DNA from: Agrobacterium pusense
Lineage (GTDB): Bacteria > Pseudomonadota > Alphaproteobacteria > Rhizobiales > Rhizobiaceae
Direction: 5' to 3'
DNA: 64,000 nt
Assembly: GCF_900102105.1 (NCBI RefSeq)
Contig: NZ_FNBB01000002.1
Coordinates: 558,001 to 622,000, forward strand
Part shown: piece by piece, positions 14,543 through 23,555 of the stretch
How positions within the stretch are numbered: position 1 is the first letter of the stretch
Layout: each line of letters begins with the position of its first letter
Made by a program: the position numbers and the translations under genes
The notes under the pieces: model-generated
Databases searched by the model: none
What the model was told of the DNA's origin: nothing
Seen by the model: only the letters and a program-made list of their open reading frames with translations

Positions 14543-15289
14543 TTGTCGATTGCCGATATTTCCCTGTTCAGCGCGCTTTTGGCTGGCGCTCTTTCGTTTC
14601 TGTCGCCCTGCGTTCTGCCGCTGGTGCCGCCTTATCTCTGTTATATGGCGGGTGTGTCGGTCGAGCAGTTCAGGACGGAAGACGCGGCACCACGGCCCGA
14701 GATTCGCAGGGCCGTTCTGTTTTCGGCCTTCTTTTTCACACTCGGTTTTGCCACCGTCTTCGTGGCGCTGGGCGCGGGCGCCTCGACGATAGGCACGCTT
14801 CTGCGCCAGAATCTCGACATTCTCGCCAAGATCGGCGGTTTCATCATCATCCTGATGGGCCTGAATTTCCTGGGCGTGTTCCGTATCGGCCTTTTTTCAC
14901 GCGAGGCCCGGTTTCAGGGCGCGGGCAAGCCGGCGACGCTGTCCGGAGCCTATATCATGGGACTCGCCTTCGCCTTTGGCTGGACGCCCTGCATCGGCCC
15001 GGTTCTTGGCGCGATTCTCGGCGTTGCTGCTTCACGCGACACGGTCGGCGACGGCGCAATGTTGCTTGCGGTTTATTCCCTTGGCCTTGCGGTACCGTTC
15101 TGGATCGCGGCGGCGTTTTCCGGCTCCTTCATGCGTTTCCTCGTCCGCTTCCGTCGCCATCTCGGCCTCGTGGAAAAGCTGCTCGGCGTGTTGCTGGTGC
15201 TGACCGGCCTCGCTTTCATATCCGGTTTTATCACCAATGTGGCGATCTGGTTCCAGGAGACCTTTCCGATCCTGATGCAAATCGGCTAA
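14543..15289 (+). CDS. ccdA: Cytochrome c biogenesis thiol transporter CcdA
   Basis: A 248-residue inner-membrane protein with six predicted membrane segments. It has both CcdA cysteine motifs, LSPCVLPLVPPYL near residue 23 and FGWTPCIGPVLGA near residue 153. CcdA passes electrons from cytoplasmic thioredoxin to periplasmic thiol proteins for cytochrome c assembly. The start chosen is TTG 14543, with GGAG six bases upstream, giving the usual SIADISLF N-terminus; an ATG at 14486 would add 19 residues. It is followed after 34 bases by the AEC transporter gene. Confidence 0.88.
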   Translation: MSIADISLFSALLAGALSFLSPCVLPLVPPYLCYMAGVSVEQFRTEDAAPRPEIRRAVLFSAFFFTLGFATVFVALGAGASTIGTLLRQNLDILAKIGGFIIILMGLNFLGVFRIGLFSREARFQGAGKPATLSGAYIMGLAFAFGWTPCIGPVLGAILGVAASRDTVGDGAMLLAVYSLGLAVPFWIAAAFSGSFMRFLVRFRRHLGLVEKLLGVLLVLTGLAFISGFITNVAIWFQETFPILMQIG

Positions 15290-15323
15290 GCCTCCCGCTG
15301 GAGTTGCTTGCGGGGGAGACACA

Positions 15324-16260
15324 GTGACTGACATCGTGGGATTGCTGTTGCCGTTTTTCGGCCTCATCTTGATCGGCTACGGCGCTGCGCGCATCACGAA
15401 ACAGCCGGTCGAGGCGATGGGCTGGCTGAACACCTTCATCATCTACGCGGCGCTGCCGGCGCTGTTTTTCAAGCTGGTGTCGAAAACGCCGGTGGAAGAA
15501 CTGGCGCGGATGGATTTCGTTGCCGCCAGCCTCGTCTGTACCTATGGCATTTTCTTGGTTGTGTTCCTGATCGGTCGTTTTGTCCGGAAAAACAGCCTCG
15601 CGGAAACGACGATCCAAAGTTTTGCGGCAAGTTACGGCAATATCGGCTATATGGGCCCGGGCATTGCGCTTCTGGCGCTCGGCGAAAAGGCGGCGGTGCC
15701 TGTGGCGCTCATCGTCTGCCTCGAAAACGCCGCGCATTTCATTGTCGCGCCGGCGATGATGGCCGTTGCAGGCGGCGACAAGCGTTCCCCGGCGAAGCTT
15801 GCGCTGGATGTGGCCCGCAAGGTCATCACCCATCCCTTCATCGTATCCGTCATCGCCGGTTTCCTGGCCGCTTCGCTGTCATGGCAACCGCCGGAGGCGG
15901 TGCAGCGGCTGGTGGATTATCTGGCGCAATCAGCCGCCCTGTGCGCTGTTTGCAATGGGCGTGACGCTGGCACTTCGGCCGATGAAGCGGGTGCCGGTGG
16001 AGATCAGCTACATCGTGCCGGCAAAACTCATCCTGCATCCGCTCGCCGTTTATCTCGTGCTGTCGTCGCTCGGGCGATTCGAGCCGGTGTGGATCTATTC
16101 CGCCGTGCTGCTGGCTGCTTTGCCGACCGCGACGAATGTCTTCGTCATCGGCCAGCAATATCATGTGTGGCAGGAGCGGGCGTCGGCGACGATCCTGATT
16201 TCGACGGTGCTGTCGGTTCTCACGCTGACGGGCGTGGTTTATTTCATCCAGCCTTTTTGA
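15324..16260 (+). pseudogene. AEC-family (auxin efflux carrier type) transporter, frameshifted
   Basis: Residues 1 to about 203 in one frame are a clear AEC permease N-terminal half (IGYGAARITKQPVEAMGWLN, NIGYMGPGIALLALGEKAA). The C-terminal half continues in another frame from about 15943, reading CALFAMGVTLALRPMKRVP and ending in VLTLTGVVYFIQPF at 16260. Together they make a full-length carrier of about 311 residues. The break is near 15936-15942, in a run GCCGCCCTGTG, where either one base is extra or two are missing. This is a recent mutation or a sequence error. The frame that continues to 16451 after the break is nonsense. The tail overlaps the ubiH-family gene by 17 bases. Confidence 0.85.
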
Positions 16261-17452
16261 AGCTGCCGAACAGCAGTGAGGGCAGGGCCTTCAGGCCCCG
16301 GCCGGGTTCGATGCCTTCGCGCATGACAATGCTTCGGAGCGTACCGATGCCGGAAAGCACGTGCAGGCCGGCTGCGCGCGCCATCTGGATGGGCAGGAAA
16401 TCCGAAAGCAGCGAGCGGTTCAGGAGATCGACGCTCAGTGTGCGGCTATAGACATCCGCCCGCCTCCTGCGGTCGAAGCTGCTGCCGGCATCGGCCGCAA
16501 TGGGGCGGTCGGAAACGGCGCTCAGCAATTCCGTCAGTGAGATGATGTCGCGCAGGCTGAGGTTCAGTCCCTGTGCGCCGATGGGCGGAAAACCATGTGC
16601 CGCCTCGCCGATCAGGGCGACGCGGCCCTTGCCGAAGCGATGGGCGGTCATGGAAGAGAGCGGCCATGCCTGGACGCTATCCTCGACGGTAACGGCGCCC
16701 AGCATGGACTGCATGCGTTCCTCGACCCGAAGGCTCAGCGCTTCCAGTGGCAGGGCAGTCAGTTCTTCCGCCTGTTGCGGGGTGACGACCCAGACGAGGC
16801 TGGAGCGGTTGCCGGGAAGGGGAACCTGCGTGAAAGGGCCGGTGGGCGTGTGGAATTCCGTCGAAACATTTCCATGCTGTCGGCTGTGGCCGAAGTTCAA
16901 AACGACGGCGGTCTGCGGATAGGACCAGGATTTCACGCCGATGCCGGCTGCATCCCGGACCATCGACTTCCTGCCATCTGCCCCGATGAGGAAATCGGCA
17001 GAGAGCGTTTCGCCATCCGCAAGGGTCACCGTCGCGCGGTCGTCGCCGAGATCGATCGTCTCGGCGAAGGTGTCGAGGCGGGTAATATTGTGTTCCTGCT
17101 CCACCGCTTCGCTGAGAACACCGAGCAAGGCCTCGTTGGGGATGTTCCAGCCAAATGCATCCAGGCCGATTTCGGAGGAACGGAACTGCACTGTCGGTGC
17201 TCGCAACAGACGGTCGGTTCCGTCTATGATCTGCATGGTGGAAAGGCGGGCGGCCGAAGGCGCGATGCGTGACCACAGGCCGAGACGGTCCAGGAAGCGG
17301 ATAGACTGGTCCATCAGCGCCGTGGTGCGCCGGTCCTTTCTGTCGGTGGAAGGTGCTACGAGCGCCACGTGGCGACCCGCCCGTGCCAGTGCGATGGCCG
17401 CGATCTGACCCGCAAGTCCTGCACCTGTTATGGCGATATCGAAGTGTCTCAT
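16244..17452 (-). CDS. UbiH/UbiF-family FAD-dependent hydroxylase (ubiquinone biosynthesis)
   Basis: A 402-residue flavin monooxygenase. It has the N-terminal dinucleotide fold (DIAITGAGLAGQIAAIALARAG), a middle DFLIGADGRKSMVR and the second FAD motif, here LIGEAAHGFPPIGAQGLNLSLRD (usual GDAAH; E replaces D). These are the motifs of the UbiH/COQ6 family, which hydroxylates the ubiquinone ring. Alphaproteobacteria often use a single hydroxylase for more than one position, so the exact position is open. It is convergent with the AEC pseudogene. Confidence 0.82.
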   Translation of the reverse strand: MRHFDIAITGAGLAGQIAAIALARAGRHVALVAPSTDRKDRRTTALMDQSIRFLDRLGLWSRIAPSAARLSTMQIIDGTDRLLRAPTVQFRSSEIGLDAFGWNIPNEALLGVLSEAVEQEHNITRLDTFAETIDLGDDRATVTLADGETLSADFLIGADGRKSMVRDAAGIGVKSWSYPQTAVVLNFGHSRQHGNVSTEFHTPTGPFTQVPLPGNRSSLVWVVTPQQAEELTALPLEALSLRVEERMQSMLGAVTVEDSVQAWPLSSMTAHRFGKGRVALIGEAAHGFPPIGAQGLNLSLRDIISLTELLSAVSDRPIAADAGSSFDRRRRADVYSRTLSVDLLNRSLLSDFLPIQMARAAGLHVLSGIGTLRSIVMREGIEPGRGLKALPSLLFGSFKKAG

Positions 17453-17661
17453 GGTCCTGATCCGTTATTATTTCCAGAGCATCATAAAGGCTTTGCATCG
17501 GCAAATCCACTTCCGGCCGGGAACATCCGGTTGTGAAGATTCATTGGGTCTGCCGCCACATTAGTCTTAGGATAAGCCGACTGAGCCGGTTGCAAAGCGT
17601 GGTGAATGGCCGCATACCGGAATAAGCAGGGCGGATGAAAAGCGGGGCGCAGACGCTGACC

Positions 17662-18387
17662 ATGAAAATTTTCAACTACAAGCGTGTTCCCTATGCGGAA
17701 ATCCGCGCCTTTTCCGTTCATATTCTAACGGCGTCCGGTTCCTTTCTTGCCTTCCTTGGCGTCGTTGCTGCTTCCGAGCACCGTTTTGTCGATATGTTCT
17801 GGTGGCTTGGTCTTGCGCTGCTGGTGGATGGGATAGACGGCCCTATCGCCCGGAAGGTCCGGGTCAAGGAAGTGCTGCCAAACTGGTCGGGCGATACGCT
17901 CGACAACATCATCGATTACGTGACCTATGTGCTTCTGCCTGCCTTCGCGCTCTATCAGAGCGGCATGATTGGAGAGCCATGGTCCTTTGTGGCGGCGGGC
18001 ATGATCGTGGTGTCCAGTGCTATCTACTATGCCGATATGGGGATGAAGACCGACGAATATTTCTTCTCGGGCTTCCCCGTGGTGTGGAACATGGTGATCT
18101 TCACGCTCTTCGTGATGGATGCCAGCGCCACCACCGCCATGACAGTCGTGACTGTTTCGGTGTTCCTGACATTTCTGCCGATCAATTTCCTGCATCCCGT
18201 GCGGGTGAAGCGGCTGCGGTCCCTTAATCTTCTTGTCGTGGCCATCTGGTGCGCCCTTGGTGGTTATGCGCTGCTGATGCATTTCCAGACGCCGACATGG
18301 GCGGTGGTGGGGTTCGTGGCGAGCGGCATCTACCTGTATTGCATCGGAGGAATTTTACAGTTTATCCCAACGCTCGGCGCGAAATGA
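17662..18387 (+). CDS. pcs: Phosphatidylcholine synthase
   Basis: A 241-residue integral membrane enzyme that condenses CDP-diacylglycerol with choline to make phosphatidylcholine, a pathway specific to bacteria that interact with eukaryotes. The CDP-alcohol motif is complete: DGIDGPIARKVR then GDTLDNIIDY, giving the D-x2-DG-x2-AR-x8-12-G-x3-D-x3-D pattern. About eight membrane segments follow. The start at 17662 gives the MKIFNYKRVPY N-terminus typical of rhizobial Pcs; an ATG at 17635 is an alternative. Agrobacterium needs phosphatidylcholine for virulence and stress tolerance. Confidence 0.92.
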   Translation: MKIFNYKRVPYAEIRAFSVHILTASGSFLAFLGVVAASEHRFVDMFWWLGLALLVDGIDGPIARKVRVKEVLPNWSGDTLDNIIDYVTYVLLPAFALYQSGMIGEPWSFVAAGMIVVSSAIYYADMGMKTDEYFFSGFPVVWNMVIFTLFVMDASATTAMTVVTVSVFLTFLPINFLHPVRVKRLRSLNLLVVAIWCALGGYALLMHFQTPTWAVVGFVASGIYLYCIGGILQFIPTLGAK

Positions 18388-18534
18388 TGAAGAGGTAAAG
18401 CCGTTTATTGCTTGTGCAAATTGCATTTAAGCAGCTTCTTTTTCAGTTGTGCGCAGCAGCAAAACCGTTATCAATAAGTTCTGATCACGTATCATTGCAT
18501 ACTTTTTGGTGCGGGATTGGGAACAATGACCGCG

Positions 18535-18569
18535 ACCGTCTGAAACGCCTCGAAGAAGGCATGGACGGT
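18535..18569 (+). promoter_or_regulatory. Nested hairpin in the leader of the ABC transporter operon
   Basis: ACCGTC (18535-18540) pairs with GACGGT (18564-18569) and encloses an inner GCCT-AGGC hairpin. It ends six bases before the AGAGAGGGA ribosome binding site of the ATPase gene, so it could affect translation. No known riboswitch core is recognisable. Confidence 0.3.
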
Positions 18570-18587
18570 TGGTGAGAGAGGGAACTC

Positions 18588-20159
18588 GTGACTGGAACTT
18601 TGGCGCCGGAGGCCGTGCCTCTCCTGTCCGTTCGCAAGCTGACCAAGCTGTTCGGCAATTTCGCCGCCTGCAACGGTATCGATCTCGATATTGCGCCGGG
18701 TGAAATCCATGCGCTCCTGGGTGAAAACGGCGCGGGTAAATCCACGCTCGTCAAGATGCTGTTCGGCGTTCTCGCACCGACTGAGGGCGAAATCATCTGG
18801 CAGGGTGAGCCGGTTTCGGTGGGTTCGCCAAGCGAAGCCCGCAGGCTCGGCATCGGCATGGTGTTCCAGCATTTTTCGCTGTTCGAGGCGTTGACGGTTG
18901 CCGAGAACATTGCCCTGTCGCTCGATCCGAAAATTTCATTGAAGGAAATCGCCAGGGAAGCGGAGACCCTGTCGCGCGCCTATGGCCTGCCGCTCGACCC
19001 CAATGCGCATGTGGCCGATCTTTCGGTCGGCGAGCGCCAGCGCATCGAAATTGTCCGTGCTCTGCTGCAGAACCCGCGGCTTATCATTCTTGACGAGCCG
19101 ACCTCGGTTCTGACGCCGCAGGAGGCCGACAAGCTTTTCGAGACGCTGGAGAAGCTGAAGGCCGAAGGCCGTTCCGTGCTTTATATCAGCCATCGTCTCG
19201 AAGAGGTTCAACGCATCTGCGACCGCGCCACGGTTCTGCGCCATGGCAAGGTGACCGGTGCCTGCGATCCGCGCCGGGAGACGCCGGCATCGCTGGCGCG
19301 CATGATGGTGGGCAGCGATGTCGCCAGTGTGTCGCGCGCGACGGGCGAAGCGCTGGGTGCGCCGCAGATCGAAGTCATGGGGCTTTCGGTCGCGCCGCGC
19401 ACGCCGTTCGCCGTGGCATTGAAATCGATTTCGATGACCGTGCGCGCCGGGGAGGTGCTGGCGATTGCCGGGGTCGCGGGAAACGGGCAGGGTGAGCTGT
19501 TCAACGCGCTTTCGGGGGAATACCCGGTTTATAATAACGATGCGATCCATCTCCGCGGCAAGCCGGTCGGCCGGATCGGCATCAACGGTCGCCGGCTGAT
19601 GGGGGCGGGTTTCGTACCGGAAGAGCGCCATGGCCACGCCGCCGTTCCCGGAATGAGCCTCTCCGACAATCTGTTGCTCGCGCGGGCCCGCTCCGATCGC
19701 AAGGCGTTCCTGACCGGCGGTTTCCTGCGTATTGTCAGGGGGTCGGCCATCAGGGCAGCGGCGCGGCGCATATCGGAAACCATGGATGTGCGCAAAAGCG
19801 GGGCCGATCCGCTGGCAGGCTCGCTCTCAGGCGGCAATCTGCAGAAGTTCATCGTGGGACGTGAGCTCGACCGCCAGCCGGCCGTGCTTGTCGTCAACCA
19901 GCCGACGTGGGGCGTGGATGCGGGTGCTGCAAGCCGCATCCGTCAGGCACTTGTCGATCTTGCCAAGTCGGGCTCGGCGGTCATCGTCATCAGTCAGGAC
20001 CTGGATGAAATCTTTGAAGTCGCCACCAATATCGCGGTCATCTCCGACGGCAAGCTTTCCGAGGCCCGTCCGGTGGAGGAAATGACGCTCGAAAAGATCG
20101 GCCTGTTGATGGGCGGCATTCACACGACACATTCGGGAGCCGCCCAGCATGCGCATTGA
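18588..20159 (+). CDS. Nucleoside-type ABC transporter, fused two-domain ATPase
   Basis: A 523-residue ATPase with two ABC domains, as in sugar and nucleoside (NupA/RbsA-like) importers. Domain 1 has Walker A GENGAGKST (about residue 45), signature LSVGERQRIE and Walker B LIILDEPT. Domain 2 has a degenerate Walker A, GVAGNGQGE, and signature LSGGNLQKF, the usual asymmetry of the family. GTG start with a GAGGGA site. It overlaps the next permease gene by 11 bases. The operon order ATPase-permease-permease-binding protein fits the BmpA class. Confidence 0.88.
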   Translation: MTGTLAPEAVPLLSVRKLTKLFGNFAACNGIDLDIAPGEIHALLGENGAGKSTLVKMLFGVLAPTEGEIIWQGEPVSVGSPSEARRLGIGMVFQHFSLFEALTVAENIALSLDPKISLKEIAREAETLSRAYGLPLDPNAHVADLSVGERQRIEIVRALLQNPRLIILDEPTSVLTPQEADKLFETLEKLKAEGRSVLYISHRLEEVQRICDRATVLRHGKVTGACDPRRETPASLARMMVGSDVASVSRATGEALGAPQIEVMGLSVAPRTPFAVALKSISMTVRAGEVLAIAGVAGNGQGELFNALSGEYPVYNNDAIHLRGKPVGRIGINGRRLMGAGFVPEERHGHAAVPGMSLSDNLLLARARSDRKAFLTGGFLRIVRGSAIRAAARRISETMDVRKSGADPLAGSLSGGNLQKFIVGRELDRQPAVLVVNQPTWGVDAGAASRIRQALVDLAKSGSAVIVISQDLDEIFEVATNIAVISDGKLSEARPVEEMTLEKIGLLMGGIHTTHSGAAQHAH

Positions 20160-21240
20160 GCTTGAAAAACGCGCAGGGGTTTCCCGGCTTTTTACATTTC
20201 TTTCGCCGCTTCTGGCGCTGGTGCTGACCCTGCTGGTCGGTGCTGTCATGTTCGCCATGCTCGGGAAGAACCCGGCCCATGCGCTTTATGCCTTCTTCGT
20301 GGAGCCGTTGCTCGAAGTCTGGTCCCTGCACGAGCTGGCGATCAAGGCCGCGCCGCTGATCCTGATCGGTGTCGGCCTGTCGATCTGTTATCGCTCCAAT
20401 AACTGGAACATCGGAGCGGAAGGGCAATTCACCATCGGTGCGATTACTGGCTCCATACTGCCGGTTCTTTATCCGGACTGGCATTCGCCGCTGCTTCTGC
20501 CGCTCATGCTGGTGATGGGAGCTCTCGGCGGGGCGCTCTATGCGGGTATTCCCGCTCTCCTGAAGACGAAGTTCAATACCAACGAAATCCTCGTCAGCCT
20601 GATGCTGGTCTACGTTGCACAGCTTTTCCTCGACTGGCTGACGCGCGGAATCTGGCGTGATCCGGGCGGTTATAATTTCCCGCAGACCAAGCCGTTCAAC
20701 GATAGCGCCGTGTTGCCGGAGATGCTGGCATCGGGCCGGGCGCACTGGGGCTTCGTTTTCGCCATCGTCGCGGCGATCGCGCTGTGGTTCATGATGCGCC
20801 ACATGCTGAAGGGCTTCGAAGTCACCGTGCTTGGCCAGTCGGCCCGGGCAGGGCGATTTGCCGGTTTCTCGTCGAGCCGCATGGTGTGGTTTTCGCTGCT
20901 GCTATCGGGCGCGCTGGCCGGTCTTGCGGGCATTTCGGAAGCCTCCGGCTCCATCGGCCACCTCCAGCCCAGCATTTCGCCGGGCTATGGTTTTACAGCC
21001 ATCATCGTCGCGTTTCTCGGCCGTCTTAACCCGCTTGGCATTATCCTGTCGGGGCTGGTGCTGGCGCTGACCTATCTCGGCGGCGAGGCGGCGCAGCTTT
21101 CGATCGGTGTATCGGACAAGGTCACGCGCGTGTTCCAGGGGCTGATGCTGTTCTTCGTGCTCTCCTGCGATACGCTCATCTTCTATCGCATCAAGGTCGT
21201 TTTTGCCGGCAAGGCGCATCACAAGCAGGGAGCGGCATGA
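20149..21240 (+). CDS. Nucleoside-type ABC transporter permease 1
   Basis: A 363-residue inner-membrane permease with about ten membrane segments. It has the BPD_transp_2 signature: SNNWNIGAEGQF near residue 85, the coupling region VTVLGQSARAGRFAGF, and GYGFTAIIVAFLGRLNPLG. It pairs with the permease encoded next, whose ATG overlaps this stop. Confidence 0.87.
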   Translation: MRIELEKRAGVSRLFTFLSPLLALVLTLLVGAVMFAMLGKNPAHALYAFFVEPLLEVWSLHELAIKAAPLILIGVGLSICYRSNNWNIGAEGQFTIGAITGSILPVLYPDWHSPLLLPLMLVMGALGGALYAGIPALLKTKFNTNEILVSLMLVYVAQLFLDWLTRGIWRDPGGYNFPQTKPFNDSAVLPEMLASGRAHWGFVFAIVAAIALWFMMRHMLKGFEVTVLGQSARAGRFAGFSSSRMVWFSLLLSGALAGLAGISEASGSIGHLQPSISPGYGFTAIIVAFLGRLNPLGIILSGLVLALTYLGGEAAQLSIGVSDKVTRVFQGLMLFFVLSCDTLIFYRIKVVFAGKAHHKQGAA

Positions 21241-22160
21241 TGGACATGCTTCAGGCCATTCTCCTCACCGTCATCACCGCCGCGACGCCGCTCGTCATAG
21301 CCGCCTCCGGTGAACTGGTGGTGGAGCGATCCGGTGTGCTCAATCTCGGCGTCGAAGGCATGATGATCATGGGTGCGGTCTGCGCTTTCGCGACCGCCCA
21401 TATGACGGGTTCGCCCTATCTCGGCATTCTGGCCGGCATTGCTTCGGGTGCGGTTTTTTCGCTTCTGTTCGGTTTTCTGACATTGACGCTGGTCACCAAT
21501 CAGGTGGCGACGGGTCTTGCGCTCACCATTCTGGGCCTGGGCGTATCCGGTATGCTGGGCGAAAGCTTCGTTGGCCTGCCAGGCGTCAAGCTGCAGCCGA
21601 TCGTCTTTCCCGTTCTGTCGGACATACCCTTCATCGGCCCGCTGCTCTTCCGGCAGGATCTGATCTTCTACCTTTCCATAGGGCTGGTGGCCGGCATAGG
21701 CTGGTTCCTGTTCAAAAGCCGGGCGGGCCTGAAGATGCGCGCCATCGGCGATAGTCATGCCTCGGCCCATGCGCTCGGGATCAACGTCATCCGCACACGC
21801 TATCTGACTGTCATGTTCGGCGGTGCCTGTGCCGGTCTCGCTGGCGCGCAGCTTTCGCTGGTTTATACGCCGCAATGGGTGGAAAACATGTCGGCCGGGC
21901 GTGGCTGGATTGCGCTGGCGCTCGTTGTCTTCGCGTCCTGGCGTCCATGGCGGGTGCTCGCCGGCGGTTATCTGTTCGGCGCCGTCACCATCGGGCAATT
22001 GCACGCGCAGGCCTTCGGCATCGGGGTGCCGTCGCAGCTTTTGTCGGCGCTACCTTACCTTGCAACTATTGTCGTGCTGGTCATCATCTCGCATAATCGC
22101 CGCACGACGTTGATCAATACACCGGCATCGCTGGGCAAGTCCTTCGTGCCGGACAGGTAA
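21237..22160 (+). CDS. Nucleoside-type ABC transporter permease 2
   Basis: A 307-residue permease of the same family, with ERSGVLNLGVEGMMIMGAV near residue 25 and the coupling loop KMRAIGDSHASAHALGINV. Its ATG overlaps the previous stop (ATGATG). About nine membrane segments. Confidence 0.87.
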   Translation: MMDMLQAILLTVITAATPLVIAASGELVVERSGVLNLGVEGMMIMGAVCAFATAHMTGSPYLGILAGIASGAVFSLLFGFLTLTLVTNQVATGLALTILGLGVSGMLGESFVGLPGVKLQPIVFPVLSDIPFIGPLLFRQDLIFYLSIGLVAGIGWFLFKSRAGLKMRAIGDSHASAHALGINVIRTRYLTVMFGGACAGLAGAQLSLVYTPQWVENMSAGRGWIALALVVFASWRPWRVLAGGYLFGAVTIGQLHAQAFGIGVPSQLLSALPYLATIVVLVIISHNRRTTLINTPASLGKSFVPDR

Positions 22161-22195
22161 AGCATTCTCACGTCTCCAAACCAACAGGGGTAAAA

Positions 22196-23269
22196 ATGAA
22201 AAAACTGGTCATCGCACTTGCCGCTTCCATCGCGGCGCTGGGAGGCGTTGTTTCCTCCGCTGAAGCCGCCGACGCCAAGAAGGTCTGCTTCATCTATGTC
22301 GGTAGCCGCACCGATGGCGGCTGGACGCAGGCGCATGATATCGGCCGCGAAGAGCTGCAGAAGCACTTCGGCGACAAGATCGAAACGCCGTTCCTCGAAA
22401 GCGTTCCGGAAGGCCCGGATGCTGAACGCGCCATCGAGCGCATGGCCCGCTCCGGCTGCGAACTGGTGTTCACCACCTCCTTCGGCTTCATGGATGCGAC
22501 CGTGAAGGTTGCCCAGAAATTCCCTAAGGTGAAGTTCGAGCACGCAACCGGCTTCAAGACGGCTGAAAACGTCGCGACCTACAATTCGCGTTTCTATGAA
22601 GGCCGTTACATTCAGGGCCAGATCGCCGCGAAAATGTCGAAAAAAGGCGTTGCCGGTTACATCGCGTCCTTCCCGATCCCGGAAGTGGTGATGGGCATCG
22701 ACGCCTTCGTTCTCGGCGCGCAGTCCGTTAATCCCGAATTCAAGGTCAAGGTCGTCTGGGCAAACACCTGGTTCGACCCCGGCAAGGAAGCCGATGCCGC
22801 CAAGGCGCTGATCGACCAGGGCGTCGATATCCTGACGCAGCACACCGACACGACGGCACCGATGCAGGTTGCAGCCGAGCGCGGCATCAAGGCATTCGGC
22901 CAGGCCTCCGACATGATCAAGGCCGGTCCTGAGACGCAGCTGACCGCGATCAAGGATACCTGGGGCGCTTATTACATCAAGCGCACGCAGGCTCTTCTCG
23001 ATGGCACCTGGAAGTCGGAATCGGTCTGGGACGGCCTGAAGGACGGTATCCTGACCATGGCGCCCTACACCAACATGCCTGACGACGTGAAGAAGATGGC
23101 CGAGGACACCGAAGCCAAGATCAAGTCCGGCGAACTGCACCCCTTCACCGGCCCGGTGAAGAAGCAGGACGGCTCGGAATGGCTGAAGGCTGGTGAAAAG
23201 GCTGAGGATAAGGTCCTGCTCGGCCTCAACTTCTACGTTGCCGGCGTGGACGACAAGCTGCCGCAATAA
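22196..23269 (+). CDS. BmpA-family periplasmic substrate-binding protein (nucleoside uptake)
   Basis: A 357-residue protein with a signal peptide (residues 1-24, cleaved near AEA-A). The mature part follows the BmpA/Med fold: GGWTQAHDIGREEL, ERAIERMARSGCELVFTTSFGF, the GRYIQGQIAA helix, and DPGKEADAAKALIDQGVDILTQHTDTTAP. Known members bind purine nucleosides or simple sugars, and with two BPD_transp_2 permeases and a fused ATPase a nucleoside substrate is most likely. It lacks a lipobox, so it is soluble. Confidence 0.87.
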   Translation: MKKLVIALAASIAALGGVVSSAEAADAKKVCFIYVGSRTDGGWTQAHDIGREELQKHFGDKIETPFLESVPEGPDAERAIERMARSGCELVFTTSFGFMDATVKVAQKFPKVKFEHATGFKTAENVATYNSRFYEGRYIQGQIAAKMSKKGVAGYIASFPIPEVVMGIDAFVLGAQSVNPEFKVKVVWANTWFDPGKEADAAKALIDQGVDILTQHTDTTAPMQVAAERGIKAFGQASDMIKAGPETQLTAIKDTWGAYYIKRTQALLDGTWKSESVWDGLKDGILTMAPYTNMPDDVKKMAEDTEAKIKSGELHPFTGPVKKQDGSEWLKAGEKAEDKVLLGLNFYVAGVDDKLPQ

Positions 23270-23287
23270 TCTGCGTTGTGGGACAGG

Positions 23288-23355
23288 GTATCATCCTCGG
23301 CCTTGACCCGGATGATACTCGCCATGTCTATGGATCCTCGCCTGAAGGGCGAGGA
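23288..23355. repeat. Two-hairpin intergenic repeat (REP-like)
   Basis: GTATCATCC (23288-23296) pairs with GGATGATAC (23310-23318), and TCCTCGCC (23335-23342) with GGCGAGGA (23348-23355). This lies just after the BmpA gene, where it may also end transcription. The second hairpin resembles a short palindromic element scattered in rhizobial genomes. Confidence 0.5.
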
Positions 23356-23555
23356 TGACGTGGGAAATTGAGTTCGCAAAGATCGGGGCTGTACATCGAC
23401 GCATGTGCAGCCTTGCTTATTTTCATGGGTTTTATTGCGTAGATGAAGTTTGCCTTTGCTTTTCCGGCAACTTGATGTCTTTCACTATATTCTGACTGAA
23501 GATACACGTCTGGCGCGATTTTTAAAATCGCCAACCGAACGGAAGGACATGGCAC

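Noticed and set aside
15943-16451. Continuation of the AEC frame beyond the frameshift
   Set aside because: The translation after 15942 is arginine-rich nonsense and runs into the opposing ubiH-family gene; the real C-terminus is in the other frame.
18388-18587. Purine riboswitch upstream of the nucleoside transporter
   Set aside because: The three-way junction and conserved loop bases of the known aptamer are absent.
22055-23266. Minus-strand frame of 403 codons opposite the BmpA gene
   Set aside because: A shadow; composition matches reversed coding sequence and no motif is present.
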